Below, in pieces: positions 1 to 10,060 of a stretch of DNA of 64,000 bases. Position 1 is the stretch's first letter. Each line of letters starts with the position of its first letter. A model generated the notes under the pieces. The model had not been told where the DNA came from, made no database searches, and saw only the letters and a program-made list of their open reading frames with translations. The DNA is from Erwinia piriflorinigrans CFBP 5888 (GTDB taxonomy: Bacteria; Pseudomonadota; Gammaproteobacteria; Enterobacterales; Enterobacteriaceae): assembly GCF_001050515.1 (NCBI RefSeq), contig NZ_CAHS01000011.1:1-64000 (forward strand), read 5' to 3'. The position numbers and the translations under genes are program-made.

Positions 1-3000
1 ATAAAGTTGGCGGGGTTCCCCGCCGATAAAGCCGCTGTTGTTCAGGGTATTCGCATCGATCTGCGTGACTTCGCGGCCAGCAATTTTACCGCTGTTGGTC
101 AGATCACGACCGGTATTGAGTGCCACGTTATTGCCGGCCAACAGGGCACCGCTGCCGTCGAGGTCACCTTTTTTCACCCGCGCATAAACCTGCGGCACCA
201 GCACGCTTTGCCGTGAACCGTCCGGCAGGGTAATGTCCTGTTTGACCAGCCACACCATATCGCTGGTCAGCAGCGCCATCTGGGCGGGCGTTAAGGCTAC
301 GCCCAGCGTCAGAGGGTAATTTTTAGCGAAAGCGATGCCCGCATCCATCAGCGCCTTGTACTGATCGCTATCATTGCTGTAGCCCGCCAGATAGCGCTGT
401 CCGGTAAGATCGACGATCTGTTCGCGGATCAGACGCTGCTCGTAGTAGCCATCGCCCAGACGTTTCAGGACCCGGTTCGGATCTTGGGTAAGCGCATTCT
501 GCATGTAGTCGCTGCCCAGCCACTGCTTCTGTTGAGTAAAGCGCGGGTCGGTCTCAATCAGATAGTGGCTGTTGACCTCGCCATGCAGCTGGAACAGGCT
601 ATTGTCCGGCAAAGTGGTATTCGGGCGGGTAACGCGGATGACGCTGTCCGCTGCCTCATCCGGTAGGGTAATTTCCACAATATGTCCGGCCGGAGGGGCA
701 ACCGCTGCGGCATTGCCGGCCTGTTGATTCAGCGCCGAGGTATCGCGTCCGGCAACCGTGGTGCCGCTGCCGTTAACTTGGGTATTACCCTGGTATACCA
801 GGGTGGCTAGGGCAAAGGTTTGCATCATGGGGTCTGGCTGGTAACGGTTGGTATCCTTGCCCTGTGAGGTGTGGGTGCCGCCCAATCCTCCGCCGGATTT
901 TTTGGCGTACCAGTGGGTTTGCCTACCATTATCGACCGTGACTTTTTTGCCTTCGCTGGCGACGTTATTCAGCACCGCACCGGGGTTCACGCCCAGCGTA
1001 CCGCCCGCCATAATCCGGCTGTCGTAGTTATTCACCCGATCGCTGTTGATCGTCAGGTCCCCCCCGGCGATGATCTGCCCGGGATCGCTCTCTTTGATCT
1101 GCGTTTCAGTGACGGTGCGCTGGTATTGGTACTCATAAAAATCGTCGTTGGCATGGCCATCAGGTGTTCTGGCCTCGTGTACGCCGTACTTATTCGAGTG
1201 CGAGGTATCAATATCAGCCCAGTCATAACGGGTTGTCATGCCCTTGAGTACCGCTTCATGATGCTGCGAACGTTCGGTAACCACATCTTCGGTGACCAAG
1301 TGGTCGTTGAAGTTATTGATCTGCGCGATATCGATCGTCATATGACCGATGGATTCCAACGTGGCGCTGTGGTTATCAAACACGAAAGCCTGGCCGGATG
1401 CCTGCAAGCTGTCGTTGAGCTGGCCACCTATTGCCGCGTCTCCGGCGCTGAAAATCAGCGCATGATCGCGGTTATTGAGGGTTTGTGCGCCGATGTCCAG
1501 CCGCTCGCGGGCGGCAAGGGTCGCCGCCGTGCCGTTTTCGGCCTGATTGTTCAGAGTGGTGCTTTGCAGGGCGAGATGGTCGCCATAAATGCGACCGCTG
1601 CCGAGATTGGTCAGCGTGGCAGAGTGGATATGTGTCAGGTTGCCGTCGATCAGGCCACGGTTGGTCAGTTCGCCATCGGTCAAAATATGGTTTTGCCCGG
1701 CGCTGATTTCCCCCGCAGCCGCGTTGTTTAGGCTGGCTGCATGGAGATTCAGCACGCCGCCGGACTTAATCAGCGCGCCGTTCTCCAGCCTCTTACCCAT
1801 GTTGACGTTCAGATCGCCGTTGGCAATCACCTCGCCCTGATTGACGAATCCCTGCAACAGCGTGAGCGTCATCGCGCCCTGCGATAACACACTGCCGTCA
1901 CCGCTCAGCGAAGCGGCGCTGAGCTGTAGGTTTTTATCGGCGATCAGGGTGCCACTGCGGTTATTCAGTGCCAGGGTATTATCGCCGTTAATCACCAGCA
2001 GACCCGCTGAAGAGAGTAAACCCCGGGTATTGTTAAGCGACTGGCCGAGCGTGAGATCCAGCTTATCATTAGCGCGCAGTGCGCCCTGGCTATTGTCCAG
2101 TGAATCACTGTTCAGCCGCAGCGACTGGCCTTCCAGTCCGGTGTCCGGCGCGTTGCTGTCACGATTAACGATCTGCGCGGCGGTAATGGTTGCGCTGCCG
2201 CCGCTGCGGATCAGGCCAGCACTATTATCCACCAACCCTTTTAACGCATTGAGCAGCATATTGCCCGCTGCCTGTAGCTGACCGGCGTGGTTGCTAAGCC
2301 CGCTGACGTCCAGCTGTGCCTGACCGGATACGGCAAGGGTGCCGCCGTCATTAGCAAGATGCTGGCCGTGCGTATTGAGATGCAGATCGCCGCCGCTATG
2401 CAGCTGCCCAGCCTGATTGACCAGCGCGCCGCTCAGCAAGGTCAGCGTTTTGCCCGCAGCGATTGTTCCGGCGCGGTTATTGATGCTCTGGCTCTGGGTA
2501 TTAATGCCCAGCGTGCCGTCTGCCTGGATCTCGCCTTGCTGATTGTTGAGCGAATGACTGACGTTAAGCGTCAGCGATCCGCTGTTTTGTGCGCCGATAT
2601 GGCCCTGCTGGTTGTTCAGCCTGGCGGCGTGCAGATTAAGATCACCACCTGCGGCCAGAATACCGTGCTGGTTATCCATGCCATTTCGCACCGCAAGCGT
2701 CATGGCACCGCTGCCGGTTTGCAAAATTTTACCGCCACGGTTAGACAGGCTGTTCGCCGACAGAGTGATGTGCTGTGCCGAGGTCACGCCACCGTCAAGC
2801 TGGGTATCACCCGCGTTAAGGATCAGATGGCCGTTAGACAGGATTTGGCCTTTATCGCCCCGCAGGCTGCCGCTGGTCAGGGCCAGATTGCCGTCAGCGG
2901 CATGAATAATTTTGCCGTGCTGATTGTTGATGCTGGCTGCCGTTATCGTCAGATCTTTGCCGCTGCTGGCGATGCTGCCGCCGTGGTTATTGATGCTGCC

Positions 3001-4564
3001 CTGATGATTAAGCTGTAGCGCATCGCTACCGGACTGGGCAATAGCACCCTGTTGGTTCGACAGGTCATGTGCGCTCAGGGTCAGTTTGTTGGCAAAAAGC
3101 GTGCCGCCGTCGTTATTGAGCCGTTTGCCGCTGCGGGCGATCAGCTGCTGCTGCGCGGCAATCTCTGCACCACTGCCGGTCAGCAGGTCGCTTTGCCCGG
3201 CGTCCAGCGTGATGTTGACGGCACTGCTGGCGCTGTGGCGCACATCCACGCCTTGCCCACGCGCGCTGAAACTGCCCGCAGCCAGATTTTGCCCCTGGGC
3301 GCGCAGCTGGCCTGCGGTTGACAGGGTTAAGTTGCCGCTGCCGACCAGTTGACCGTCCTGATTAACCCCGGCGGCCAGTACGCTTCCCTGCTCGCTGTTC
3401 AGCGTGGCGCTTTGTGTTTGCAGGTGATGACGTGCGGCGATCGACCCGCTGTTATGCAGATCGCCCGCGCTGGTCAGGCTGGCATTGTCGCCCGCCAGCA
3501 GCGAGCCACTGTTGTCGATGGTGGTATTGGAGGTAATGCTCATCCCACTGCTGCTGCGGATACGGCCGCTGTTTTCGATATGGCCATCCGCCGTCACCAC
3601 CAGCGATCCCGCCTGCGCGCCAATATTTCCGGCGTTATAAACGCCAACGCCTTTTTCAGTACCGATCAGCCGAATTTTATTGGCATACATACCGCCCAGC
3701 TGCGCGACATCGACGGCCAGCTGCGGCCGAACGGAATCGTCGGTCGATAATTTATCGATCTGTTGATGTGCCACATCGACCCGGTTGCGACCGGTCGTCA
3801 CGGCTAAATCTTTGGCCACCAGTGCGGCGTTGATGGTTACCGAGCGGGCGATAATGTCGGTGTAATCCTGGCGGCTGCTGTCCATACCGGCACCCTGGAC
3901 CACGATCTCGCCGCGTTCAACGTTATAGCCGGTTAACCGGCCATTATTCATCTGTGCCTGACCGGTGGTCAGCGTGGCGCGGTTAGCATTGATAAAGCCA
4001 CAGCCGTTACAGGAAATCCCCGATGGGTTGGCAATGATCACCTGCGCCTGACGGCCGGCGACTTCAATATAGCCATTGAGTCGACTGGGATCGCGCGAGT
4101 TGATCTCGTTAAGGATGATTCTTGCTTCTCCGCCCGCCAGCCAGCCAGGGGTTACCGGCCACCATGCCGCCCTGTTGCGTGGCGACATGGTGGCGCGAGT
4201 TATTCAGGATGACACCCTGGCGATCGACGTCGAATTGGCTGTAACTGTTGCGTGAAACACCCGCCGCGCTTGGCGTCTGAATATTTACCTGCGGCGTGCC
4301 GTTGGCGCTGCTGATGATATTCGGCTGCTGATTATTCGGGGCCTGGCCGTCGGCGACAATACCTGCCTGAGCACAGCCGGTCGGAGTCACAAACGCGAAA
4401 ACGGCCAGTATGGCGCAGGATAATGGACTGAGCCGACAGCAGCGCACGGGGGGATCGTCCTTGCGTGTACGTGGCGAGCCCGTGCGGCTGCGGGCGATTT
4501 CTGCCACGACCATCAGCATGCCGCGCGCCCGGTTGAAAATAAGACGATAACGAAGTTTGTTCAC
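1..4564 (-). pseudogene. TpsA/CdiA-like filamentous haemagglutinin, partial and frameshifted
   Basis: Large exoprotein of a two-partner secretion system, expected at the cell surface as an adhesin, haemolysin or contact-dependent inhibition toxin. The N-terminus MNKLRYRLIFN...LMVVAE is an extended signal peptide region, followed by a hydrophobic signal ending near CAQAG and a TPS domain (residues about 75-150, NNSR and GNPWLAGG). The ATG frame stops at 4109. From about 4131 down to base 1 a second frame (codons ending on multiples of three of the + strand) is open and continues the domain: GEARIILNEINS, the conserved CNGCGFIN, then many FHA-type repeats with LNN..G cores, then a segment with YLIETDPRF and RLGDGYYEQRL known from CdiA/HecA proteins. 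The join lies at a (GCCA)3 tract at 4136-4147: two copies would keep the frame. The C-terminus, and so any toxin and immunity gene, is outside the window. It follows the tpsB gene by 17 bases. Confidence 0.88.
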
Positions 4565-4581
4565 AGTCGAGTTTCCTTACT

Positions 4582-6290
4582 CTAATACTGCCAGTTGAGG
4601 TTAAAGCCCAGCGATACCGGGTCGGTGCTGAAGCCGTCTGGTTTGGAAAACGGCACGGCGGCAAACAGGTCATAGCCAAGGTTAAATGCCTGGCCACGGA
4701 GGCCGGCTGCGCCACCGCTTAAATGGTTACCGGCCATATCTAGCGTGCCGTTGCCGCCGATTTCACCGTAATCCACCCCGAGATAAAGCTCCTGTGACGG
4801 CAGCGGGTTAGCCATGCGATGTCGTTACGAACCCGCCATCCACGGTCGGCGTTCAGCGTCCGTTCACCGTCAAAGCCGCGCACCGTCCAACGGTTACCAA
4901 TGGCAAACTGTTCTTGCGAGGTGAGTGGGGTATGACTCAACTGACGCTGATATTGCACGTTGTAATGGAATTTTTGCTGCACCAGGGTAAAAGGGATATC
5001 AACCTTGGCGGTCAGTTGCACAATTTTGCTCAGTGCCGTGGCATCACCCATATTTTCTTCTGGTGCAGGCAGCGCGCCAAACCAGCGGGTGCCGCGTTGG
5101 TAACTCACGCCTGCATCCAGCATGGCCTGAGAAATATAGTGGCGGTGCTGCATGCCGATACGCCACGCCACAGTGCGACGGCGCTGCACTTCAACCTCAG
5201 TATCTTCAATGTAGTTTCTGGATCCCCGCGCCAGCACGTCGTAAGTCAGCGTGGTTTTCTGGCTGCCGCTGCGGTGCAGTATGCGGCTGACCTGAAAATC
5301 CAGATTGCTGCTTTTACCGCTGTAACGGTAGTCACCGTTGAGCGCCGCCACCGTCTGACGATAATCGTAGCTGCTGGCGGTGAGGCCAATCAGCCAGTAG
5401 CCGAACGGTAGCGAGTAGTGGGCGGTGAGATTGTCGGAGCTTTTGCCTTTTTTGCCTTGCAGGCTGCCGCTGCCAGAGAGATAAAACAGATCGCTGAGCG
5501 AAAGCGGGTTATCCAGCGATAATGTCAGGCCGCCCTGATAGCGACCGGTGCTGCGCGTGCCGGAATCGTCAAGTGAGGCGGCCACGCGCCATATACGCGC
5601 CTGCTGCCAGTGAAGCGCAATATCGCTTTCGCCCGGCTGCTCGCCTGGCACTATTTCCATATTGGCCTGCACGGTCGGCAGGCGTTGCAGGTTCTCCAGC
5701 CCCTGCTCAATATCGCGTAGATCGAGCGGCTGGCCTTTATGGGCGGGAAACGCGCTGTAAAGCGTGACGTTATGTCCGCTGTCCGGCGTCAGTTTCACCT
5801 GTCGAGTTTTGCCTGCGACCACCATCAGCTTCAGCTCACCGCCGTTAAGATCCTGTGAAGGTGCCAGCACGCGGCTGGTAATATAGCCATGATCCACCAG
5901 CCGGTTTTGCAGGGTACTCATCAGCAGGTTTATACCCTTGCCACCCAGGCATTTACCCATCGCCTGTTGGCTAATATGTTGCAGGGGTAACCAGTGGGGC
6001 AGGGCGTCGGTACCGCTCAGGATAACCTGAGAAATAGGGAAACAGGGGGTTTCCTGCGGGAAAACAATGCGGCCAAAGCTAGCCGATGGCGGAGACAGAC
6101 GAATATCCGGTGCCGGTGGGTTCAGACGATCCTGTAAGGCGCGTTGCTGTTCCTGCTGATGATTAAATTGCCGATCGGCCTGCGCGGGAACAGGTTCAGC
6201 CCGGGGTGCAGCCATCACCAGCCACAGAGAGATGAGTATTATTTGCCGGACGCCAGCCGTGTGCGGACGATGCAGGGAAATATCCTTCAT
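4582..6290 (-). pseudogene. TpsB (ShlB/FhaC/CdiB family) outer-membrane transporter, frameshifted near the 3' end
   Basis: Omp85-superfamily pore that exports the adjacent TpsA protein. Seen: a signal peptide ([15 protein letters not shown]), a Gln/Arg-rich linker helix, POTRA-type segments ([10 protein letters not shown] near residue 85; [14 protein letters not shown] near 140), a long beta-barrel part and the VRGFDGE motif. The ATG frame reads to RNDIAW and then goes out of register, stopping at 4740. The neighbouring frame (stop 4582) supplies the expected last strands: [15 protein letters not shown] to a terminal aromatic residue in NLNWQY. One base seems to be missing near 4813. Restored, the protein would have about 569 residues, normal for the family. 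A C-terminal break would remove the last barrel strands and probably block insertion. It could also be a sequencing error. Confidence 0.85.
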
Positions 6291-6335
6291 TATTATTATC
6301 CTTAATTCTCGATTTCCTTATCTGACTGCAAACAA

Positions 6336-6360
6336 ATATTACAAAGTATTTTCGTAATAT
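6336..6360. promoter_or_regulatory. Inverted repeat upstream of the TPS locus
   Basis: ATATTAC at 6336-6342 is mirrored by GTAATAT at 6354-6360, with an 11-base centre. It lies about 45 bases upstream of the tpsB start in AT-rich DNA and could be an operator or part of the promoter. No known regulator consensus was recognised. Confidence 0.3.
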
Positions 6361-6522
6361 GACATGGATAATTTCCATTAATGAAAAAATGGACTATTTA
6401 CTATATTCGATCCGGGGAAGACGTTCTTAAGGGCAATATGCGAGATAAAATAGCTGGCTCAAAACGGGAGCGCGGAATTAAACAGGGAAAATAAAACTGA
6501 AAACCGACAGTTCTCATAGCTG

Positions 6523-6549
6523 GTTACATTTTGCCGATATATGTTGCGA
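6523..6549 (+). promoter_or_regulatory. Probable OmpR binding site of the omr small RNA
   Basis: GTTACATTTTG followed by CGATATATGTTGC resembles the tandem OmpR half-sites (GTTACA-like) found at ompF/ompC and omrA/omrB. It covers about -71 to -45 relative to the inferred RNA start at 6594, a suitable place for an activator. A TACAGT -10-like element lies at 6581-6586. OmpR control of OmrA/OmrB is established in E. coli; binding here is inferred. Confidence 0.55.
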
Positions 6550-6593
6550 TTAGCAGGTAGCGGCTTGAGGCCGCAGGTTGCTACAGTTCATTT

Positions 6594-6673
6594 CCCAGAG
6601 GTATTGATGGGTGAACATCAAAAAGTATTTACGCTTTATTTCACCAACCTGCGCAGATGCGCAGGTTTTTTTT
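6594..6673 (+). ncRNA. omrA: OmrA/OmrB-type Hfq-dependent small RNA
   Basis: The 5' end CCCAGAGGTATTGAT and the 3' end, CACCAACCTGCGC-agat-GCGCAGG followed by eight T, match the conserved ends of E. coli OmrA and OmrB. The middle differs, as it does between those two. The conserved 5' end is the seed that represses outer-membrane and curli-regulator mRNAs in E. coli. E. coli has two tandem copies next to aas. Here only one copy is seen, 12.5 kb from aas because an accessory block lies between. The sequence mixes OmrA-like and OmrB-like positions, so the symbol is approximate. Confidence 0.9.
6648..6673 (+). terminator. Rho-independent terminator of the omr RNA
   Basis: CCTGCGC / GCGCAGG stem with an AGAT loop and a run of eight T (6666-6673). 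Confidence 0.9.
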
Positions 6674-6840
6674 GTCTATTACTCTAACAACCCAATTATT
6701 TTCAATGAATTAATTCATTAACGATCGGGTGGGTATTAACCCTCGTCACACACGATCTGAAACACTGTTTACCTGTTAACCTTTTGTCATTTTTTGTATA
6801 ATTAGCAGTAAGTTATTCTGTCATCTGCAATGGATCCCCC

Positions 6841-8556
6841 ATGCCACCGTCAAGAAAATCCCTGGTCAAATCCCAGACGGCTCCTACCTTCAATCCTTTG
6901 CGGTTCCGGCTTGTCTGTCTGGGCGTGTTGACCTGCCTGGTTTTTTTACTGCTGAGGGTGGCGGATTTACAGCTGATTAATCATCCGATGCTGGAAAAAG
7001 AAGCCGACCAGCGATCTCTGCGCACCGTCTCTCTTCCCACCAATCGCGGGACTTTGCTGGATCGCAACGGCGAAGCGTTGGCACTTAGCGTACCGTCGCG
7101 CGATATTATCGCCGACCCGCAGCGTGTGCTGGAGGCGCATCCCGACTTTACCAGCGATAAATGGCAGTACCTTGCCAATGCGCTGGAACAGCGCCCTGAA
7201 CAGATTGCCGCTCAGATCGGTGCTAATCCCGACCGCCGCTTTCTCTATCTCGGCCATAAAATCGAACTGGGGATCGCGAAAGATATCGCAAAACTGCACC
7301 TGACCGGTATCAGCACCCTGTATAACGACAGCCGTTTCTACCCGATGAGCGAAGCCACCGCGCCGCTGATCGGTATTGTTGGTGCGGAGAACGGCGGCCT
7401 TAGCGGGTTAGAAAAGGGCTTTGATAAACTGTTGCGCGGTACGCCAGGCGTGGAGAAATACCGCCAGGATGCCAGCGGCAATATTGTCGCAATGATTAAT
7501 TATGAGCCACCGCAGCAGCCGCCCACCGTGCAGCTCAGCATTGATAAATTTGACCAGTACACCATGTACAGCAAACTGCGTGAAGGGGTGCTGCTCAACA
7601 AAGCCGACTCCGGCGCGGCGGTACTGATAAAAATCGATACCGGGGAGATCCTCGGCATGGCTTCTTATCCGTCATTTAATCCCAATCATTTCGTTGATGT
7701 GTCACCGGCGCAGATGCGTAATACGGCGATCAACGACAGCTTTGAGCCGGGTTCAACGGTCAAGCCGCTGGTGGTGATGGAAGGCCTGGCGCGCAAGCTG
7801 GTGCGTCCGGATTCCGTACTGGATACCACACCTTACCGGGTTAACGGTCATCTGATCCGCGATGTGGGCCACTGGTCGCGTTTAACCATGACCGGCATCC
7901 TGCAAAAATCCAGTGATATAGGCGTATCGCATATTGCGCTGGCGATGCCTGCCGAAGTGCTGGTGAACACCTATCATGCCTTCGGCTTGGGCAAGCCGAC
8001 CGGGCTGGGTCTGACCGGGGAGAGCGTGGGCTACTTCCCGCTGCACCGCCAGCGCTGGGCCGATATTGAACGCGCCACCTTCGCTTTTGGCTATGGATTG
8101 CGCGTGACCCCTCTACAGATTGCCCGCGAATATGCCACCCTCGGGGCTTTTGGCGTTTATCGCCCGCTGTCGATTACCAAAGTGACACCGCCGGTGCTGG
8201 GCGAACGCGTGGCCGATGAGCAGACGGTACGGGCAGTGGTGCATATGATGGAGAGTGATGCGCTGCCGGGCGGCAGTGGCTTACGCGCCGCCGTACCCGG
8301 CTACCGCCTGGCCATTAAAACCGGTACGGCCGAAAAAATGGGCGACAGCGGTAAATATGACGGCGGCTATATCAACTATACTGCCGGGGTCGCCCCGGCC
8401 AGTAATCCTCAGGTGGCGCTGGTGATTATGATTAACCATCCGACGGCGGGCAATCACTTCGGCGGATCGGTAGCGGCACCGGTATTTGGCAATATTATTG
8501 GCCCGGTGCTGAAGCATATGAATATTCCCCCGGACGCGATCTATAGTCACGGTTGA
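6841..8556 (+). CDS. Second FtsI-type class B penicillin-binding protein (PBP3 paralogue)
   Basis: Peptidoglycan D,D-transpeptidase of the septal class, anchored in the inner membrane by one helix (residues about 22-42). The order of parts is that of FtsI: N-terminal RGTLLDRNG module, then a transpeptidase domain with the active serine in S305-T-V-K308, a second motif at 357-359 and K493-T-G495. The spacing is almost identical to E. coli FtsI (307, 359-361, 494). The length is 571 residues against 588. The second motif reads S-S-D, where FtsI usually has S-S-N. The gene stands alone, outside the mra/dcw division cluster, between the omr RNA and mdtA, with its own terminator. It is comparable to PBP3SAL of Salmonella, an FtsI paralogue used in acidic conditions. 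That functional parallel is inference. Confidence 0.9.
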   Translation: MPPSRKSLVKSQTAPTFNPLRFRLVCLGVLTCLVFLLLRVADLQLINHPMLEKEADQRSLRTVSLPTNRGTLLDRNGEALALSVPSRDIIADPQRVLEAHPDFTSDKWQYLANALEQRPEQIAAQIGANPDRRFLYLGHKIELGIAKDIAKLHLTGISTLYNDSRFYPMSEATAPLIGIVGAENGGLSGLEKGFDKLLRGTPGVEKYRQDASGNIVAMINYEPPQQPPTVQLSIDKFDQYTMYSKLREGVLLNKADSGAAVLIKIDTGEILGMASYPSFNPNHFVDVSPAQMRNTAINDSFEPGSTVKPLVVMEGLARKLVRPDSVLDTTPYRVNGHLIRDVGHWSRLTMTGILQKSSDIGVSHIALAMPAEVLVNTYHAFGLGKPTGLGLTGESVGYFPLHRQRWADIERATFAFGYGLRVTPLQIAREYATLGAFGVYRPLSITKVTPPVLGERVADEQTVRAVVHMMESDALPGGSGLRAAVPGYRLAIKTGTAEKMGDSGKYDGGYINYTAGVAPASNPQVALVIMINHPTAGNHFGGSVAAPVFGNIIGPVLKHMNIPPDAIYSHG

Positions 8557-8580
8557 AATACAGCATCGTCAGCGGTAAAT

Positions 8581-8606
8581 AACCACGCGTATGCGTGGTT
8601 TTTTTA
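8581..8606 (+). terminator. Rho-independent terminator after the ftsI paralogue
   Basis: AACCACGC-gtat-GCGTGGTT stem followed by a run of T ending near 8606. Confidence 0.85.
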
Positions 8607-8644
8607 CGTTTTTCACGGTGATAGCCTCCATGAAATCTCGCATT

Positions 8645-8662
8645 TCTTACGGAAATCTTACG
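8645..8662. promoter_or_regulatory. Direct repeat upstream of mdtA, possible CpxR/BaeR-type site
   Basis: TCTTACG occurs at 8645-8651 and 8656-8662, an exact 11-base period, which is one helical turn. Read on the other strand it is GTAAG-N6-GTAAG, close to the CpxR consensus GTAAA-N5-GTAAA. OmpR-family regulators bind such tandem sites, and BaeR and CpxR control mdtABC in E. coli. A weak GATAAT -10 candidate lies at 8695-8700. Confidence 0.4.
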
Positions 8663-8745
8663 CTGCAAGCATAGAACGCCAGCAGATAAGCTAAGATAAT
8701 ACCCATCTCTACCAACAGACTTTCAATAGGTAAGGGGAGCAGCCC

Positions 8746-8814
8746 ATGCCCTTTGTGCTGAGTTCTTGTGCGCCGGGGATTACCCTGTCTGGTGCTGTTT
8801 ATCACTGTATTTAA
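8746..8814 (+). CDS. Possible 22-residue leader peptide upstream of mdtA
   Basis: Short frame MPFVLSSCAP...YHCI that ends 13 bases before the mdtA start. A strong ribosome site (AAGGGGA at about 8732-8738, 7 bases from ATG) precedes it, while mdtA itself has only a weak GAG-type site. This arrangement suggests a translated leader, either coupling ribosomes into mdtA or sensing a drug by stalling. No known family was recognised, and real translation is not shown by the sequence alone. Confidence 0.45.
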   Translation: MPFVLSSCAPGITLSGAVYHCI

Positions 8815-8827
8815 TTAGCCGAGCCTC

Positions 8828-10060
8828 ATGAGCCAAATCTCCCCAAAGAAGCCGTACTCACGGCGTATGATCATTCTCTGCATTATTGTGCTGCTGCTTG
8901 TTGCAGGCCTGGTATGGCGCTTCTGGCCGCATGGCCAAACTGCCGCCGGGGGAGCCAGCGCGATGGGCGGCCCGGGTGGGCATGGCGGGCCAGGACAGAT
9001 GGCGGGGATGACCACGCCGGTACACGCCGGGGAAGTGCGGCTGGCCGATGTCCCGGTTTATCTGACCGCGCTGGGCACGGTGATCCCCAATGCCACCGTC
9101 ACCGTCACCAGTCAGGTGAGCGGCACGCTGACCCACGTTTATTTCAAGGAAGGGGAAAAAGTGGCCGCCGGGCAGCTGCTGGCGCAGGTCGACCCACGCA
9201 GCTACCTGGCCACGCTGGCGCAGTATCAGGGCGATCTGAGCCAGAACCAGGCGCTGCTGAAAAGCGCCCGGTTGACGCTGGCGCGTTATCAAAAACTCTA
9301 TGCCCAAGACTCGCTGGCACGACAGGATCTTGAAACCCAGACAGCCACCGTGGGGCAGTATCTCGGTACGGTAAAAGCCGATGAAGCGCAGATTGCAGCC
9401 GCGAAGCTGAATATTGAATTTGCCCGTATCACTGCGCCCATCTCCGGACGTGTCGGGCTGCGGCTGGTGGATGCCGGTAATAGGGTGCAAAGCTCGGACA
9501 CCACCGGCATTGTGGTGATTACCCAGACGCAGCCAGCGGCGGTTACCTTTAGCGTGCCGCAGAGCAATATCCCGGCGCTGCTCAAGGCGCTGCATAACGG
9601 CCAGTCACTGCCCGCCACCGCCTTCGATCAGGCAGGCAGTAGCCCACTGGCCCAGGGCGAAGTGCAGTTTATCAGTAATCAGATCGATACCAGCACCGGC
9701 AGCGTTGAGCTGAAAGCGCTGTTCGCTAATCAGGACGAAGCTCTGTATGCCAACCAGTTTGTGAATCTGCGGCTGCAAACCGCTACTCTGAAACAGGCCA
9801 CGGTGATCCCGGCCCAGGCGCTACAGCTCAGCAGTGACGGCAGTTTTGTCTACGTGATAAATAAAGATAGCACCGTGACGCGTAAAGCCGTCACCACTGG
9901 CCCGGCATTCGGCAGCAATCAGCAGGCTATTCTGTCCGGCGTCAGCGCGGGTGAGCAGGTGGTGACCGAAGGCATCGACCGCCTGAACGATGGCAGCAAA
10001 GTGTCGCTGGTCAGTCATGAAGAAACCCGCGCCGCCGCCGGGGGCAAGAAAGCGCCATGA
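8828..10060 (+). CDS. mdtA: MdtA, membrane-fusion protein of the MdtABC efflux pump
   Basis: Periplasmic adaptor linking the RND pump MdtBC to the outer-membrane channel. Seen: an N-terminal membrane anchor (residues about 14-32), a Gly/Met-rich linker (about 38-62), a biotinyl-lipoyl half ([19 protein letters not shown]), an alpha-hairpin (about 130-190), the second lipoyl half ([19 protein letters not shown]) and beta-barrel/proximal domains. The length of 410 residues is normal (E. coli 415). The stop overlaps the mdtB start by four bases (ATGA), so the genes are translationally coupled. In E. coli the operon responds to BaeSR and exports bile salts, novobiocin and siderophores. Confidence 0.95.
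   Translation: MSQISPKKPYSRRMIILCIIVLLLVAGLVWRFWPHGQTAAGGASAMGGPGGHGGPGQMAGMTTPVHAGEVRLADVPVYLTALGTVIPNATVTVTSQVSGTLTHVYFKEGEKVAAGQLLAQVDPRSYLATLAQYQGDLSQNQALLKSARLTLARYQKLYAQDSLARQDLETQTATVGQYLGTVKADEAQIAAAKLNIEFARITAPISGRVGLRLVDAGNRVQSSDTTGIVVITQTQPAAVTFSVPQSNIPALLKALHNGQSLPATAFDQAGSSPLAQGEVQFISNQIDTSTGSVELKALFANQDEALYANQFVNLRLQTATLKQATVIPAQALQLSSDGSFVYVINKDSTVTRKAVTTGPAFGSNQQAILSGVSAGEQVVTEGIDRLNDGSKVSLVSHEETRAAAGGKKAP

Noticed and set aside
1-3750. Several long + strand frames (for example 871-1731 and 2287-3018)
   Set aside because: They are antisense to the open tpsA frame, which reads as FHA-type repeats throughout. Their proteins show no family features and no ribosome sites.
8858-9595. 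A 245-codon minus-strand frame inside mdtA
   Set aside because: Antisense to a clear membrane-fusion protein; high GC produces such shadows.
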